The position numbers and the translations under genes were made by a program. A DNA stretch of 64,000 bases from Azospirillum sp. TSO35-2 (GTDB taxonomy: Bacteria; Pseudomonadota; Alphaproteobacteria; Azospirillales; Azospirillaceae). Under the pieces are notes generated by a model, which did not search any database, was not told the origin of the DNA, and was given only the letters and a program-made list of their open reading frames with translations. Shown here in pieces: positions 26,723 to 35,381 of this stretch (position 1 is the stretch's first letter; each line of letters begins with the position of its first letter). Where the stretch lies: NCBI RefSeq assembly GCF_003116095.1, contig NZ_LGRA01000004.1, forward strand, positions 28,225 to 92,224, given 5' to 3'.

Positions 26723-28281
26723 CCGGATTGTGGACGGATCGCCCGGGAGCCTGGACGGTCGAGGTCGATGAAGCCTATCGGACGATGTTCGGGTTGCCTC
26801 GTCCGACGGTGGGGCCGGCTGGTGCTGAGGTTTCCGTGAATGCGCCGGCGCTGGTGACGGTTGCCGACGATCTTGCCCAGCTTCTTTCTCCCGACGATGC
26901 GCAAGCCCTGCGCCGGCGGGTCGAGGATCTGGTCGCCGGCCCGTGGGATGCCGAAGCCGTATCGCGCGAACTGGAGAGCTTCCGCAGGATCGCCGAGGAG
27001 CGGGGACTGCTGGAAAGCTTTTTCCGGATGGATCCCCGATCCCCACGACGGGATTTCGGCGACTTCATCGATGCGGCGAACAACCGCGCGGATGGGGCAC
27101 GCACGGTCGTCTTCATGGCGACCACGCCCTATTTCGTCATCTCGCGGGAATCGCTGTATCTGCGGCGGAACGGCTTCCGCACCTATCTGATCTGCGCCGC
27201 CCACCTGCCGCCGGCGATCAAGGCGTTCTTCGAAGACGTCTTCGACGGGGTGGCCGACGGCTGCAACAGCGGCCGCATCATGCGCGGGCTCGTGCGCCAA
27301 TTGCGGCCCACCCTCTTCCATGTGCAATGCTGGATGCTCAGCTATGCCCTGGGCGGCCTAGTCCTCCGCAATCGAGGGCAGACGCCGGTCGTTTGCGAAT
27401 TCTATGACGTGACTTCGATCTATGGCAGCCGTGAGGTCCTCGCCGAATTGTGGGGAGAGGCGCGCATCGATCTGGATCTGGCCATGGAGGCCCTGATCCT
27501 GGACGAAGCCGATGGCCTCGTGCACCGCTTCCCCCCGCGAGAAGTGAAGGCGTGGGGCGGACGGCGGGGCGATTTGCCGCTCAACATCGAAATGCACAGC
27601 TATGTCTGCCCGGAGTATGTCCGCTACCGCGACGACAAGCCGTCAAAGCGCGACGGGGTGATCCGGCTGGTCTATGCGGGAGGGCTGGTGCCCCAGACGG
27701 CCGACCATCCGCGGACGATTTATGCTGAAGCCAACCAGCCCCAGACCTTCAGGATGCTGCTGGAGCAGGGATTCGCGCTGGAAGTCCGGCACAGCCCCTA
27801 CCGCCCGATCGCCGAGGGCGACCCGACCTATCAGACCTTTGTCGAGTTGGAGAGGGAGTACGCCTCCTATCGTCTGCACGACGGCGTTTTGCCCGATCGT
27901 TTGCCGGGCGTCATCGCGGGCTATGATTTTGGCCTGATCCTGTGCGACATGGACCTTTCCATCCTGCGTCTGAACCCCGGCCAGATGCGCGGGGGATTCG
28001 GTACCAAGTTCTTCACCTATCTCGAGGCCGGCCTGCCCGTCATCGTCAATGCCGAGTACGATGAAATGGCACGCCTGGTCAACGAATGGGGGGTCGGGCT
28101 TTCGATCCCATCGTCGGAAATCCCCAATCTCGCAGAGCGTCTGAAAAGCTTCGATTATGACAGCGCTGTTGCCAATATCCGGCGCCTCAATCGCGAATTC
28201 GGGATGGACACGCAGATCCATCGGCTGATCGGACTCTATGAGCAGGCGGTTGCAAAACATGGCGCCAAGGCTTCCGGCTGA
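26719..28281 (+). CDS. Glycosyltransferase (GT-B-like), third paralogue
   Basis: 520 residues. An N-terminal helical region of about 115 residues (LSPDDAQALRRRVEDLVAG) precedes a GT-B-like enzyme: VVFMATTPYFVISRESLYLR, LFHVQCWMLSYALGG, VVCEFYDVTSIYGSREVL, RLVYAGGLVP, and donor-site MRGGFGTKFFTYLEAGLPVI. The E-[LIF]-YD motif and the F-x-Y-x-x-x-GLP-x-IV segment are shared with the two mosaic glycosyltransferases at 17-24 kb. It has neither the Rossmann nor the B12-like module. It overlaps the FemAB-like gene by ATGA and completes the three-gene operon. Confidence 0.75.
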   Translation: MTGLWTDRPGAWTVEVDEAYRTMFGLPRPTVGPAGAEVSVNAPALVTVADDLAQLLSPDDAQALRRRVEDLVAGPWDAEAVSRELESFRRIAEERGLLESFFRMDPRSPRRDFGDFIDAANNRADGARTVVFMATTPYFVISRESLYLRRNGFRTYLICAAHLPPAIKAFFEDVFDGVADGCNSGRIMRGLVRQLRPTLFHVQCWMLSYALGGLVLRNRGQTPVVCEFYDVTSIYGSREVLAELWGEARIDLDLAMEALILDEADGLVHRFPPREVKAWGGRRGDLPLNIEMHSYVCPEYVRYRDDKPSKRDGVIRLVYAGGLVPQTADHPRTIYAEANQPQTFRMLLEQGFALEVRHSPYRPIAEGDPTYQTFVELEREYASYRLHDGVLPDRLPGVIAGYDFGLILCDMDLSILRLNPGQMRGGFGTKFFTYLEAGLPVIVNAEYDEMARLVNEWGVGLSIPSSEIPNLAERLKSFDYDSAVANIRRLNREFGMDTQIHRLIGLYEQAVAKHGAKASG

Positions 28282-28438
28282 TTTCCGACACGGACGCGGG
28301 GCCGGTCCGGCGTCCGGACTGCGGGGGAAGTTTTCGGGTGTCCGCAACGCTTTTCCCGCTGCCTGGAAACAGGTGTTTGTTGCCGCAGCACGCCATGCCA
28401 TTGTGCGTAACCAGGACGATAAGCAGGGTTGGTGAGAT

Positions 28439-30499
28439 ATGTCGATCAAGATAAGTTTTGCCGATCTGACGCACACAGGACAGGTGATTGCAGCCAACAC
28501 CTTTCCTTACGGCATTTCCTTGGTCGCCGCCTATGCCAAGCAGAAATTTGGCGATGAGATCGATGTCGAGATCTTCAAATACCCGGACGATTTTTCTGGA
28601 TATTTGAAGAGGGGAGTGCCGCAAATCGCGTGCTTCTCCAACTATCTCTGGAACACGCGGTTGTCCTATGGCTATGCGGAGCGCATCAAGAAGAAAAACC
28701 CCGAAGCCGTGATCGTCTTTGGCGGGCCGACCTATCCTGGCGACGAATCAGAGCAGCGCCGTTGGTTGGAAGCCCACCCTGCCGTGGATTTTTACGTCTG
28801 GCTGGAAGGGGAAAGGGCGTTCTCCCTGTTGCTGGAGCGGTTGATCGCTGCCGACTTCAATGTCGCGGCGATAAAGGAGGCGCGGGAGCCCATCGGCAGC
28901 GTCCATTATATCGCAGGCGACACCGTGGTCCGTGGCGAGGCGCTTGAGCGGATCAGTGAGCTTGACGAAATTCCGTCTCCTTATCTTCTGGGCCTGCTTG
29001 AAAAATTTTTCGATCCCGTGCTTATTCCAATGATCGAAATGGCTCGCGGCTGTCCATTTCAATGCACTTTTTGCGAAATAGGTCGCACTTACTTCAACAA
29101 GGTGCGCAGACATAGCTTTGAGAGACTTCATGAGGAGCTGTATTATATAGCCGATCGGGCGAAGACTCCCGATCTTTTGTTCAGTGACTCCAATTTTGGA
29201 ATGTATCGGGAAGATCTGGATATTTGCCGAATACTGGCTGACCTTCGGCAGGAGAGAAAGTGGCCGAAGTATGTCGCCAACTCTTCCGGCAAGAACCAGA
29301 AGGAACGGGTTCTGGAGGCCGCGCGCATCCTGGATGGTGCCATGGTTCTGACCGTGTCCATTCAGACAGCCGATGAAAAGATTCTGGAGAACGTCAAGAG
29401 AAAGAACATCTCGCTCGATCAGATCGTCGCCGTCGGCAAGAGTGCCGAGGAAACTGGCGCCAACAGCTATTGCGAGATCATCCTCGGTTTGCCGGGAGAT
29501 AGCCGGGAAGCGCATTTCCGCAGCGTCGCCAGCATGGTCGATGCCAACATCAACGACGTGATGATGTATCAGGCGATGATGTTGCCGGGATCCGAGATCT
29601 CCGATGCCGCCTATCGCGAACGCTTCGGCCTGGTCGGCCGCTTCCGGGTTCTGCCGCGCTGCTTCGGCTTTTATGACATGCTCGGCGAGCAGGTGGGCGT
29701 CGTCGAGATGGAGGAGATCTGCGTTTCGCAAAACAGCCTGTCCTATGAAGACTATCTTGTCTGCCGGGCGCTCGACCTGTCCGTTGAACTCTTCCACAAT
29801 GGCGGTGTCTTCAGGGAACTGTGCAACTTCCTCAATCTGCATGGCGTTCCGACATCGCAGTTCCTTGTGCAGACGCATGCCGCCGCCTTTGCCCCCGACA
29901 GCGGTCTGGCGGCGATCTATGACGGATACATGCGCGAGAACGATGAGAAGCTCTGGAAGAGGCAGGAGGAGTTGGAGCGCTTCGTCGCCCAGCCCGATAT
30001 CATCGCCCGCTACATTTCTGGGGAACTGGGCAGCAGCGAACTTTACAAATACAAAGCCATCGCATTCTTCCAATATCAGGAAGACCTACATCGCATCGCC
30101 TTCGCCACCGGGCGCCGGCTTCTGGAGGATGCCGGCGCTCTGAGCGATCTGGCCGAGAATTACCTTGCCCAGCTCAAGCGTTTCAGCCTGCTGCGCAAGG
30201 ACGCCCTCCTGGACGGTGCCCTCGATAGCATTGAAACTTTCGACTTCGACTTCGTTGCCTTGATGGGGAGGCGGTTTGAAGCCAACCCCGCGGACCACAC
30301 CGGCCGGCGGTATCGGATCCGCATCCGCCACACCGACGAACAGCGGCAACTGATCGAAGCCTATATTCGCCAATATGGCACCAGCACCAACGGATTGGGC
30401 CGCTTCCTGCTGCGCACGCACGTCAACAAGCTGTATCGTGGGCCTTCTTATCTGAAAGCGGATGTCGACGCAGGGGCGGCGGTCACGGCCGACACATGA
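28439..30499 (+). CDS. B12-binding-type radical SAM protein
   Basis: 686 residues, preceded by GGTTGGTGAGAT. N-terminal cobalamin-binding-like domain (TFPYGISLVAAYAKQKFGD, VIVFGGPTYPGDESEQRRW, VDFYVWLEGERAFSLLLERL). Radical SAM domain with CPFQCTFCEIGRTYFN at about residues 205-220. Then a long C-terminal region of about 300 residues (SLSYEDYLVCRALDLSVELF, LHRIAFATGRRLLEDAGAL) typical of long B12-radical SAM proteins. The catalytic region has lower GC and more ATA/TTT codons than the neighbours, hinting at separate acquisition. A second radical SAM gene follows directly. The substrate is unknown; methyl transfer to carbon or phosphorus, or a ring rearrangement, are family possibilities. Confidence 0.82.
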   Translation: MSIKISFADLTHTGQVIAANTFPYGISLVAAYAKQKFGDEIDVEIFKYPDDFSGYLKRGVPQIACFSNYLWNTRLSYGYAERIKKKNPEAVIVFGGPTYPGDESEQRRWLEAHPAVDFYVWLEGERAFSLLLERLIAADFNVAAIKEAREPIGSVHYIAGDTVVRGEALERISELDEIPSPYLLGLLEKFFDPVLIPMIEMARGCPFQCTFCEIGRTYFNKVRRHSFERLHEELYYIADRAKTPDLLFSDSNFGMYREDLDICRILADLRQERKWPKYVANSSGKNQKERVLEAARILDGAMVLTVSIQTADEKILENVKRKNISLDQIVAVGKSAEETGANSYCEIILGLPGDSREAHFRSVASMVDANINDVMMYQAMMLPGSEISDAAYRERFGLVGRFRVLPRCFGFYDMLGEQVGVVEMEEICVSQNSLSYEDYLVCRALDLSVELFHNGGVFRELCNFLNLHGVPTSQFLVQTHAAAFAPDSGLAAIYDGYMRENDEKLWKRQEELERFVAQPDIIARYISGELGSSELYKYKAIAFFQYQEDLHRIAFATGRRLLEDAGALSDLAENYLAQLKRFSLLRKDALLDGALDSIETFDFDFVALMGRRFEANPADHTGRRYRIRIRHTDEQRQLIEAYIRQYGTSTNGLGRFLLRTHVNKLYRGPSYLKADVDAGAAVTADT

Positions 30500-31646
30500 C
30501 GCTGTCTCCTTCGGCGCTGAACAACAGGACGACCCCTTCGGCTGGCGGCAGCTTTTCCCTGCCGATATGCAATGGATACGAACAATGACTGACGAAGAAA
30601 TGTCCGAAGGCCTCTTGGGCGAGATAAAGCCCTCGACCTTGCCGTTGCATATGGATATCGACTTGAGCAGCAAGTGCAATCTTCGCTGCTCGTTCTGCCA
30701 TCTCAGCTACTTCGACGTCCCAAGCAGCTCCCAAATCTCCTATGATTATTTTATGGAGAAAATCGACCCCATATTGAAGAACTTGAAATCCGTCACGCTG
30801 TTCAGCAAATACGAACCTCTTACGTGCAGAGACTTCGTCAAGATATTCAACAGAATATCCGAATACAATATCGAGACTTATTTCTCGACCAATGCCATTC
30901 TCTTCACCGAGGAGTCGATAGAGGCCATCGTCGGTAAGCTGCGGTGGCTGACCGTTTCCGTCACCGGCTTCAACCGCGAAGACTATGCACGCCATATGGG
31001 GGCGGACCGCCTGGACAAGGTGACGGCCAATCTGCGCGCCATCAACGAGTTGAAGCGCCAACGCGGTGTCCGCTACCCGATGCTGCGCATCTCCACCGTC
31101 GGCATGCTGGACACCCTGGAGGATCTTCCCCGTGCCGTCGATTTCGCCAAGGAGCATCAGGCGGAAGAGGGCGTGCAGGTGACCGCACTGATCGCCTATG
31201 GCGAGGAGATGGTCGACCGGATGCCTTTGAAAGACCGGGAGCGCTTCGCTCGCCTGACGAAGGAAGCCCTGCGCTATGCCCGTGAACAGGGCGTACGCAT
31301 GGCCCTGCAGAGCGGCGGCATGGAGGAGAACCAGGCGGCCACGCGCGACCTCGGACACCGGCCCTGCTTCCTGCCGTGGCGCCGTCTGTCGGTCCAGCCG
31401 GATGGCGCGGTCTATCCATGTCCCGTGTCGTACAAGCCGGTCGGGAATCTTGCCGAGTCCTCTCTTGAGGAAATTTGGAACGGCTCCGCACTGGAGGCCT
31501 TTCGTGCCGGCGTCAACGATCCGGCACGGATGAACCCGGAATGCCGTGGATGCACCCATTGCCGCCATAAATCGATCATTCGCGAAGACGCCAACGACTA
31601 TTCCAAGGCCGATGTCTTTTTTGCCGGCATGGTTCGCAAAAGCTGA
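30462..31646 (+). CDS. Radical SAM/SPASM-domain protein
   Basis: Up to 394 residues. The first ATG overlaps the previous gene by 38 bases; in-frame ATGs at 30567 and 30585 are alternatives. The radical SAM motif is CNLRCSFCHLSYFD after MDIDLSSK. The C-terminal SPASM region has CFLPWRRLSVQPDGAVYPCP, NLAESSLEEIWNG and CRGCTHCRHK, enough Cys for at least one auxiliary FeS cluster. SPASM enzymes modify peptides or dehydrogenate alcohols and sugars. It is followed by a methyltransferase gene 46 bases downstream. Its codon use is more AT-rich in the first third than in the rest. Confidence 0.82.
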   Translation: MSTQGRRSRPTHDAVSFGAEQQDDPFGWRQLFPADMQWIRTMTDEEMSEGLLGEIKPSTLPLHMDIDLSSKCNLRCSFCHLSYFDVPSSSQISYDYFMEKIDPILKNLKSVTLFSKYEPLTCRDFVKIFNRISEYNIETYFSTNAILFTEESIEAIVGKLRWLTVSVTGFNREDYARHMGADRLDKVTANLRAINELKRQRGVRYPMLRISTVGMLDTLEDLPRAVDFAKEHQAEEGVQVTALIAYGEEMVDRMPLKDRERFARLTKEALRYAREQGVRMALQSGGMEENQAATRDLGHRPCFLPWRRLSVQPDGAVYPCPVSYKPVGNLAESSLEEIWNGSALEAFRAGVNDPARMNPECRGCTHCRHKSIIREDANDYSKADVFFAGMVRKS

Positions 31647-31692
31647 CGCCAGACCGCAGAACGACCTCTGATACAGCCTCGAAAGAAGACAG

Positions 31693-32436
31693 ATGCCTCT
31701 TGGCCCCTACGCTTGCGATCTGCTTGCCCGCCTGACAAAGGATCATCGATTGGGAGGGCGAATCGGCTTTCTCGGGCGGCTGTGGCCAAGCGAAGTCACC
31801 TTCAGCCAGGTAAAGCGGCTGCTATCAAAACACGGCTCGTTCCCGAATGTCGCCGTCGCGGACTATGCCGATGACAGGATCATCAACGACAAGCGCCTGA
31901 CTGCCCTGCTGGGCTTCTCCGAGTGTCTGGCCATCGATTTCGACAGATCCGAAGAAGCAGAGATCGAACAGGATCTCAACGTTACGCCACCCTCATCGCA
32001 CGTCGGATACTTTGATGTTCTGTACAACAACGGAACGATGGAGCATATTTTCCATGTTCCGAATTTTCTGGAAAATGCCTTTCACTATATTAAAAACGAT
32101 GGAATCGTTATTCATTCATCTCCGATGAACAATGTTCCGGAGCATGGATTCTACCAATTTTCGCCAACTTTCTTTTTTGATTATTACCAGGCGAACGACT
32201 TTGAAATATTGGAGTGCTCGGTGGTCGAGCATGATTTCAGCGGTGACCAGCACCGCCACCGGCATTGGAGCTTCAACAGCTACGAACACCAGCCCGATCC
32301 GCTTTACGCCAAGCTGGGTGCGCCTGGGAACAGCCATGACGTCATCTTTGTCGCCCGCCGGCGTGGCACATCGACATCCAATGTCGTTCCGACGCAATTC
32401 CGCTATCGTCGGAACGCCCTCGGTAGCGAGGGCTGA
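31693..32436 (+). CDS. Class I SAM methyltransferase-like protein
   Basis: 247 residues. A short N-terminal region reads FPNVAVADYADDRIINDKRL then LLGFSECLAIDFDRSE, a modified motif I/II. Clearer are the later motifs: YFDVLYNNGTMEHIFHVPNF (motif IV/post-IV, with the usual GTMEH) and AFHYIKNDGIVIHSSPMNNV, then HGFYQFSPTFFFDYYQANDF. The missing glycine-rich loop means cofactor binding is atypical. It ends 14 bases from the convergent methyltransferase gene. It follows the SPASM radical SAM gene on the same strand and may act after it. Confidence 0.7.
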   Translation: MPLGPYACDLLARLTKDHRLGGRIGFLGRLWPSEVTFSQVKRLLSKHGSFPNVAVADYADDRIINDKRLTALLGFSECLAIDFDRSEEAEIEQDLNVTPPSSHVGYFDVLYNNGTMEHIFHVPNFLENAFHYIKNDGIVIHSSPMNNVPEHGFYQFSPTFFFDYYQANDFEILECSVVEHDFSGDQHRHRHWSFNSYEHQPDPLYAKLGAPGNSHDVIFVARRRGTSTSNVVPTQFRYRRNALGSEG

Positions 32437-32450
32437 TCCGGCTGGACCGG

Positions 32451-33839
32451 TCACGCTCCAGGTGCCCTCAATTCTCGGACCGTCGCTCCGCCGTCGATCA
32501 AGCGGTATCCGCCCGGTGCCTCGGGATCGATCTCGATCTCCATCAGCGCGAAGGCCTTGATCGGACGCCATGCGCCGTCGAACTCGCCCATCAGCCGTTC
32601 GATGCCGGAACGGCGGGTCGGAATGTAAAGACGCGCACCGTTCAACGGCGCATGGTGGACGACCAATCCGATGGCGGTTGGAACATCTCGGAAGGATGCG
32701 ATGACCACATGCCGCACCTCCCCCTGCCGCAGCGCTTCCGCCAGCATCGGCATCGGACAATAGCTGAGGCCATCCAGGGTGAAGGCAGGTTCCATCGGAT
32801 AGTGCTTGAGGTCGATGTGCCGGCTCATGGCCTTGGGCGGCCGGCCGCGCCACAGATCGCGGATCAGGTCGCGGGCCCCGATCATGGCCACGTCCGGACG
32901 GTCGATCATGTCGAGCGTCGTTTGAGTGATTCCATCAAAACCGTTGAGCAGCATTTGCAAGCGTCCCTCCTGGAGCGCCCGCATGCTTTCAAAGGAAACC
33001 GATGAGTCCGCCGCCGCTTGGCGCTTGAAGATGAAGTAACGCCAGCTTCTGCTGTCTGAATAAACGTCAGAAATGACCAGATCCTGCTCCAGAGCAAAGC
33101 CGTGACGGGCACAGATGTGACTCAGGCTGAGGGGATTGAAATAATTCCACATCACGTCGCCGCGGAAGATGTCTTCAATCCGGTGATGATGCTCATCGTT
33201 GGCGTAATCGTGACATTCCATGAAGTGGCTGCCGATGCGGATCACCAGCAACCCGTCTTCCCGCAACAGTTCGCGTGCACGCGCCAATGCCGCGTTGGGG
33301 TCCGGGATGCAATAGAAGCTGTCGTGAAATACGATCCCGTCCAGACGGGGGACCGCCGTGAAGGTTTCGATGACGCCATAATGGATGCGGTCGGCCCGGA
33401 ACCGCTGTTGGCCGACGGCGACGACCCGGGCGTCGGGCTCGACGGTGTGGAACTGAAAGTCATCGTAGGCCGTCGGGCATCCCGCCGACCCCACATCCAG
33501 CCACTGCGGATGGCTCATCGGGGAGGCGATCCGATGCAGGACTTCGTGCAGCCTCTGGTAATGGTGCACCTGGTAATCGATGTGGATGTTCACCGTCTCC
33601 GACCAGTCGGCCATTGCGGCGACCCGGTCATAATATGCGCCACCAAAGCGGTTGATCTCGCTCTGGTCGAAGATTTCGACAGGGAACCGCATGATGTTCC
33701 CGCAAGTCTGGCAGGAAACAAGGTTGCGGTTTGGCACATAGGTGAATCGTTCGGGAAAATCCTGATCGCGGAACAACTGCGATATGATTCGGTAATTGCT
33801 TTGCAGGCAGATGGGGCAGGAGGTGGCGAGACGGGGCAT
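32451..33839 (-). CDS. Zinc-ribbon sugar C-methyltransferase-like protein
   Basis: 462 residues organised as in TylC3/NovU-type sugar C-methyltransferases. The N-terminal Cys pairs CPICLQSNYR and CQTCGNIMR form the zinc-binding domain (residues about 8-46). The central class I methyltransferase has WLDVGSAGCPTAYDDFQF as motif I, FHTVEPDARVVAVG, IVFHDSFYCIPDPNAALAR and LREDGLLVIRIGSH. The C-terminal domain (about 310-462, including AMIGARDLIRDLWRG and VRHVVIASFRDVPT) resembles the Rossmann C-domain of that family. Such enzymes methylate a keto-sugar carbon in an NDP-sugar pathway. It is the last gene of the minus-strand set, separated from the next upstream gene by about 270 bases. Confidence 0.75.
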   Translation of the reverse strand: MPRLATSCPICLQSNYRIISQLFRDQDFPERFTYVPNRNLVSCQTCGNIMRFPVEIFDQSEINRFGGAYYDRVAAMADWSETVNIHIDYQVHHYQRLHEVLHRIASPMSHPQWLDVGSAGCPTAYDDFQFHTVEPDARVVAVGQQRFRADRIHYGVIETFTAVPRLDGIVFHDSFYCIPDPNAALARARELLREDGLLVIRIGSHFMECHDYANDEHHHRIEDIFRGDVMWNYFNPLSLSHICARHGFALEQDLVISDVYSDSRSWRYFIFKRQAAADSSVSFESMRALQEGRLQMLLNGFDGITQTTLDMIDRPDVAMIGARDLIRDLWRGRPPKAMSRHIDLKHYPMEPAFTLDGLSYCPMPMLAEALRQGEVRHVVIASFRDVPTAIGLVVHHAPLNGARLYIPTRRSGIERLMGEFDGAWRPIKAFALMEIEIDPEAPGGYRLIDGGATVRELRAPGA

Positions 33840-33903
33840 GGATTTACCTTTTAACGATTAAAATCAGAAGATTTTCCCAAGACGAAAGGCAATCAATCAC
33901 CCT

Positions 33904-34119
33904 CTAGAGTTCATCATATCTTTGCATAATCACTTGATGAACTCCAAGTTCTGATTTTCTCGCATGGTTCACTCTCCAAGCGATTCTGCCTGAAGCGATC
34001 ACACTCCAGGACTGGATCAAAAAGTCATATTCTCCGGCTCCTGCCATGCCACTTTGCAGTTCGCCAGGATTGTCTCGTGATTGAGATGGTCCTGGCGACG
34101 CGACGCTGAACTCAAACAA
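33904..34119 (-). CDS. Small hypothetical ORF, doubtful
   Basis: 71 codons on the minus strand; the start overlaps the end of the radical SAM gene by 8 bases. The C-terminal part (FLIQSWSVIASGRIAWRVNH, ARKSELGVHQVIMQRYDEL) looks protein-like, but no domain is recognised. It may be a short real protein, or the remnant of a larger gene. The stretch 33840-34111 is otherwise empty and low in GC. Confidence 0.25.
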   Translation of the reverse strand: MFEFSVASPGPSQSRDNPGELQSGMAGAGEYDFLIQSWSVIASGRIAWRVNHARKSELGVHQVIMQRYDEL

Positions 34120-35311
34120 AGTTCGGATGGGTTTTTTCCTCTTGAGGATGGAATGCCGTCCACAAGGTCTTGTTCAGGGGATCGAGTTTGCAACCCGACG
34201 GACAGGCATGAAGGTCGATCCGCTTCAGACAATCCTTGCGTCTTTCCGACGTCCAGATCTCTTGGAAAGAATTTTCATATATATTTCCCATCGTGAAATT
34301 GCGGCCTTTTAGATTCCCGCACATTTCAACGTTTCCATCCTCATCAAGATAAGGAGAAAGCGGAGTCGCCATGCATTTTTTGTAAAAACGCCCATCGTTC
34401 GTTTCGTAATCCAGAACTTCGATAAATTGAGTATACTTTGCATACACTTTGAATTTTTCGGTGGAGCATGCCTGCGCCTCCTTCATGAAAGGAAAGGCTG
34501 CCCTTGGATCCAGTTCGTTTTCCGGATGTGCCGGATTGAGGGCGTTCTTGTACGCCGGCTTGATCGTCATGTAATCGACCCCGAGATCACGGAAGAATGC
34601 CGCGGCACGGGGCAGGTCGCGATAGTTCCAGTGGTTGGTGACGAATTGGACGCCAATGATCGGGTAGGTCGCAGTTCCACGCAAAGCGATCAGATGGCGC
34701 AAGTTGGCGATCACGCGCTCGAAGTCGTCGGCGCCATGGGTCAGGCGATGATGTTCCGGACAATCGGCGTCGATCGAACCGCGGACAAAGAAGCAGTGCT
34801 TGGCCAGGGCTTCGATCACATCAGGACGGTCGGCGCTGAAATTCGTGAAGATGCCGACATCCAGTCCGAATCCTTTCAGGGCCGTCAGGAATTCCACGAA
34901 GCGCTTGTGCAGCGTCGGTTCGCCGTCGCCGACGATGGTCACGGCCTTCAGCCCGATGGCTGCGGCTTCTCCGACCGCTTCGATCAGCCGCCAGTCGGCG
35001 TTGATGGCGCGCCGCCCGGCATCCGCCTGCTCACCGCCGGAACGCTCGCTGGCCCGTCCCGCCTGATTCCAATTGATGTAGCACCACGGGCATTTGTGAT
35101 TGCAGTAATTGGTCAGGCCGATGGTCATGTGAACAGGTCGGGTGTCGCCATCCCGCCACAATTCAAAGACGCGATCCGCATGATGAAAGATTTTGCGCGG
35201 GTCCTGGAAGTCTTCCAGGTTGGGGTGAAGCAAATGCTTCTCCCCTTTTTCATCGACCGGTTGCATGTCCATCGGCAAGCCCGTTTCGGTCATTGGCTTA
35301 ACGCTTTCCAT
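34112..35311 (-). CDS. Radical SAM/SPASM-domain protein
   Basis: About 399 residues from MESVKPMTETGLPMD; the frame continues upstream into the gap after the TPR gene without family sequence. Radical SAM motif: CNHKCPWCYINWN, about residue 70. VTIVGDGEPTLHKRFVEFL is the GEPT/GGEP-type motif 2, then FTNFSADRPDVIEAL. The C-terminal SPASM-type region has KCMATPLSPYLDEDGNVEMC, GNIYENSFQEIWTSE and CPSGCKLDPLNK. Its architecture differs from the one at 30.5 kb but resembles that at 52.3 kb (GDGEPT and SDGEST). It follows a TPR gene by 70 bases. The final third is AT-rich. Substrate not known. Confidence 0.82.
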   Translation of the reverse strand: MESVKPMTETGLPMDMQPVDEKGEKHLLHPNLEDFQDPRKIFHHADRVFELWRDGDTRPVHMTIGLTNYCNHKCPWCYINWNQAGRASERSGGEQADAGRRAINADWRLIEAVGEAAAIGLKAVTIVGDGEPTLHKRFVEFLTALKGFGLDVGIFTNFSADRPDVIEALAKHCFFVRGSIDADCPEHHRLTHGADDFERVIANLRHLIALRGTATYPIIGVQFVTNHWNYRDLPRAAAFFRDLGVDYMTIKPAYKNALNPAHPENELDPRAAFPFMKEAQACSTEKFKVYAKYTQFIEVLDYETNDGRFYKKCMATPLSPYLDEDGNVEMCGNLKGRNFTMGNIYENSFQEIWTSERRKDCLKRIDLHACPSGCKLDPLNKTLWTAFHPQEEKTHPNFV

Positions 35312-35381
35312 ATGTCGGGAGCCTGCATTATCGGCGGCATTCGTCAATGATTGGTCAATTCCAGCCGCAGGGCGCGCGGCA

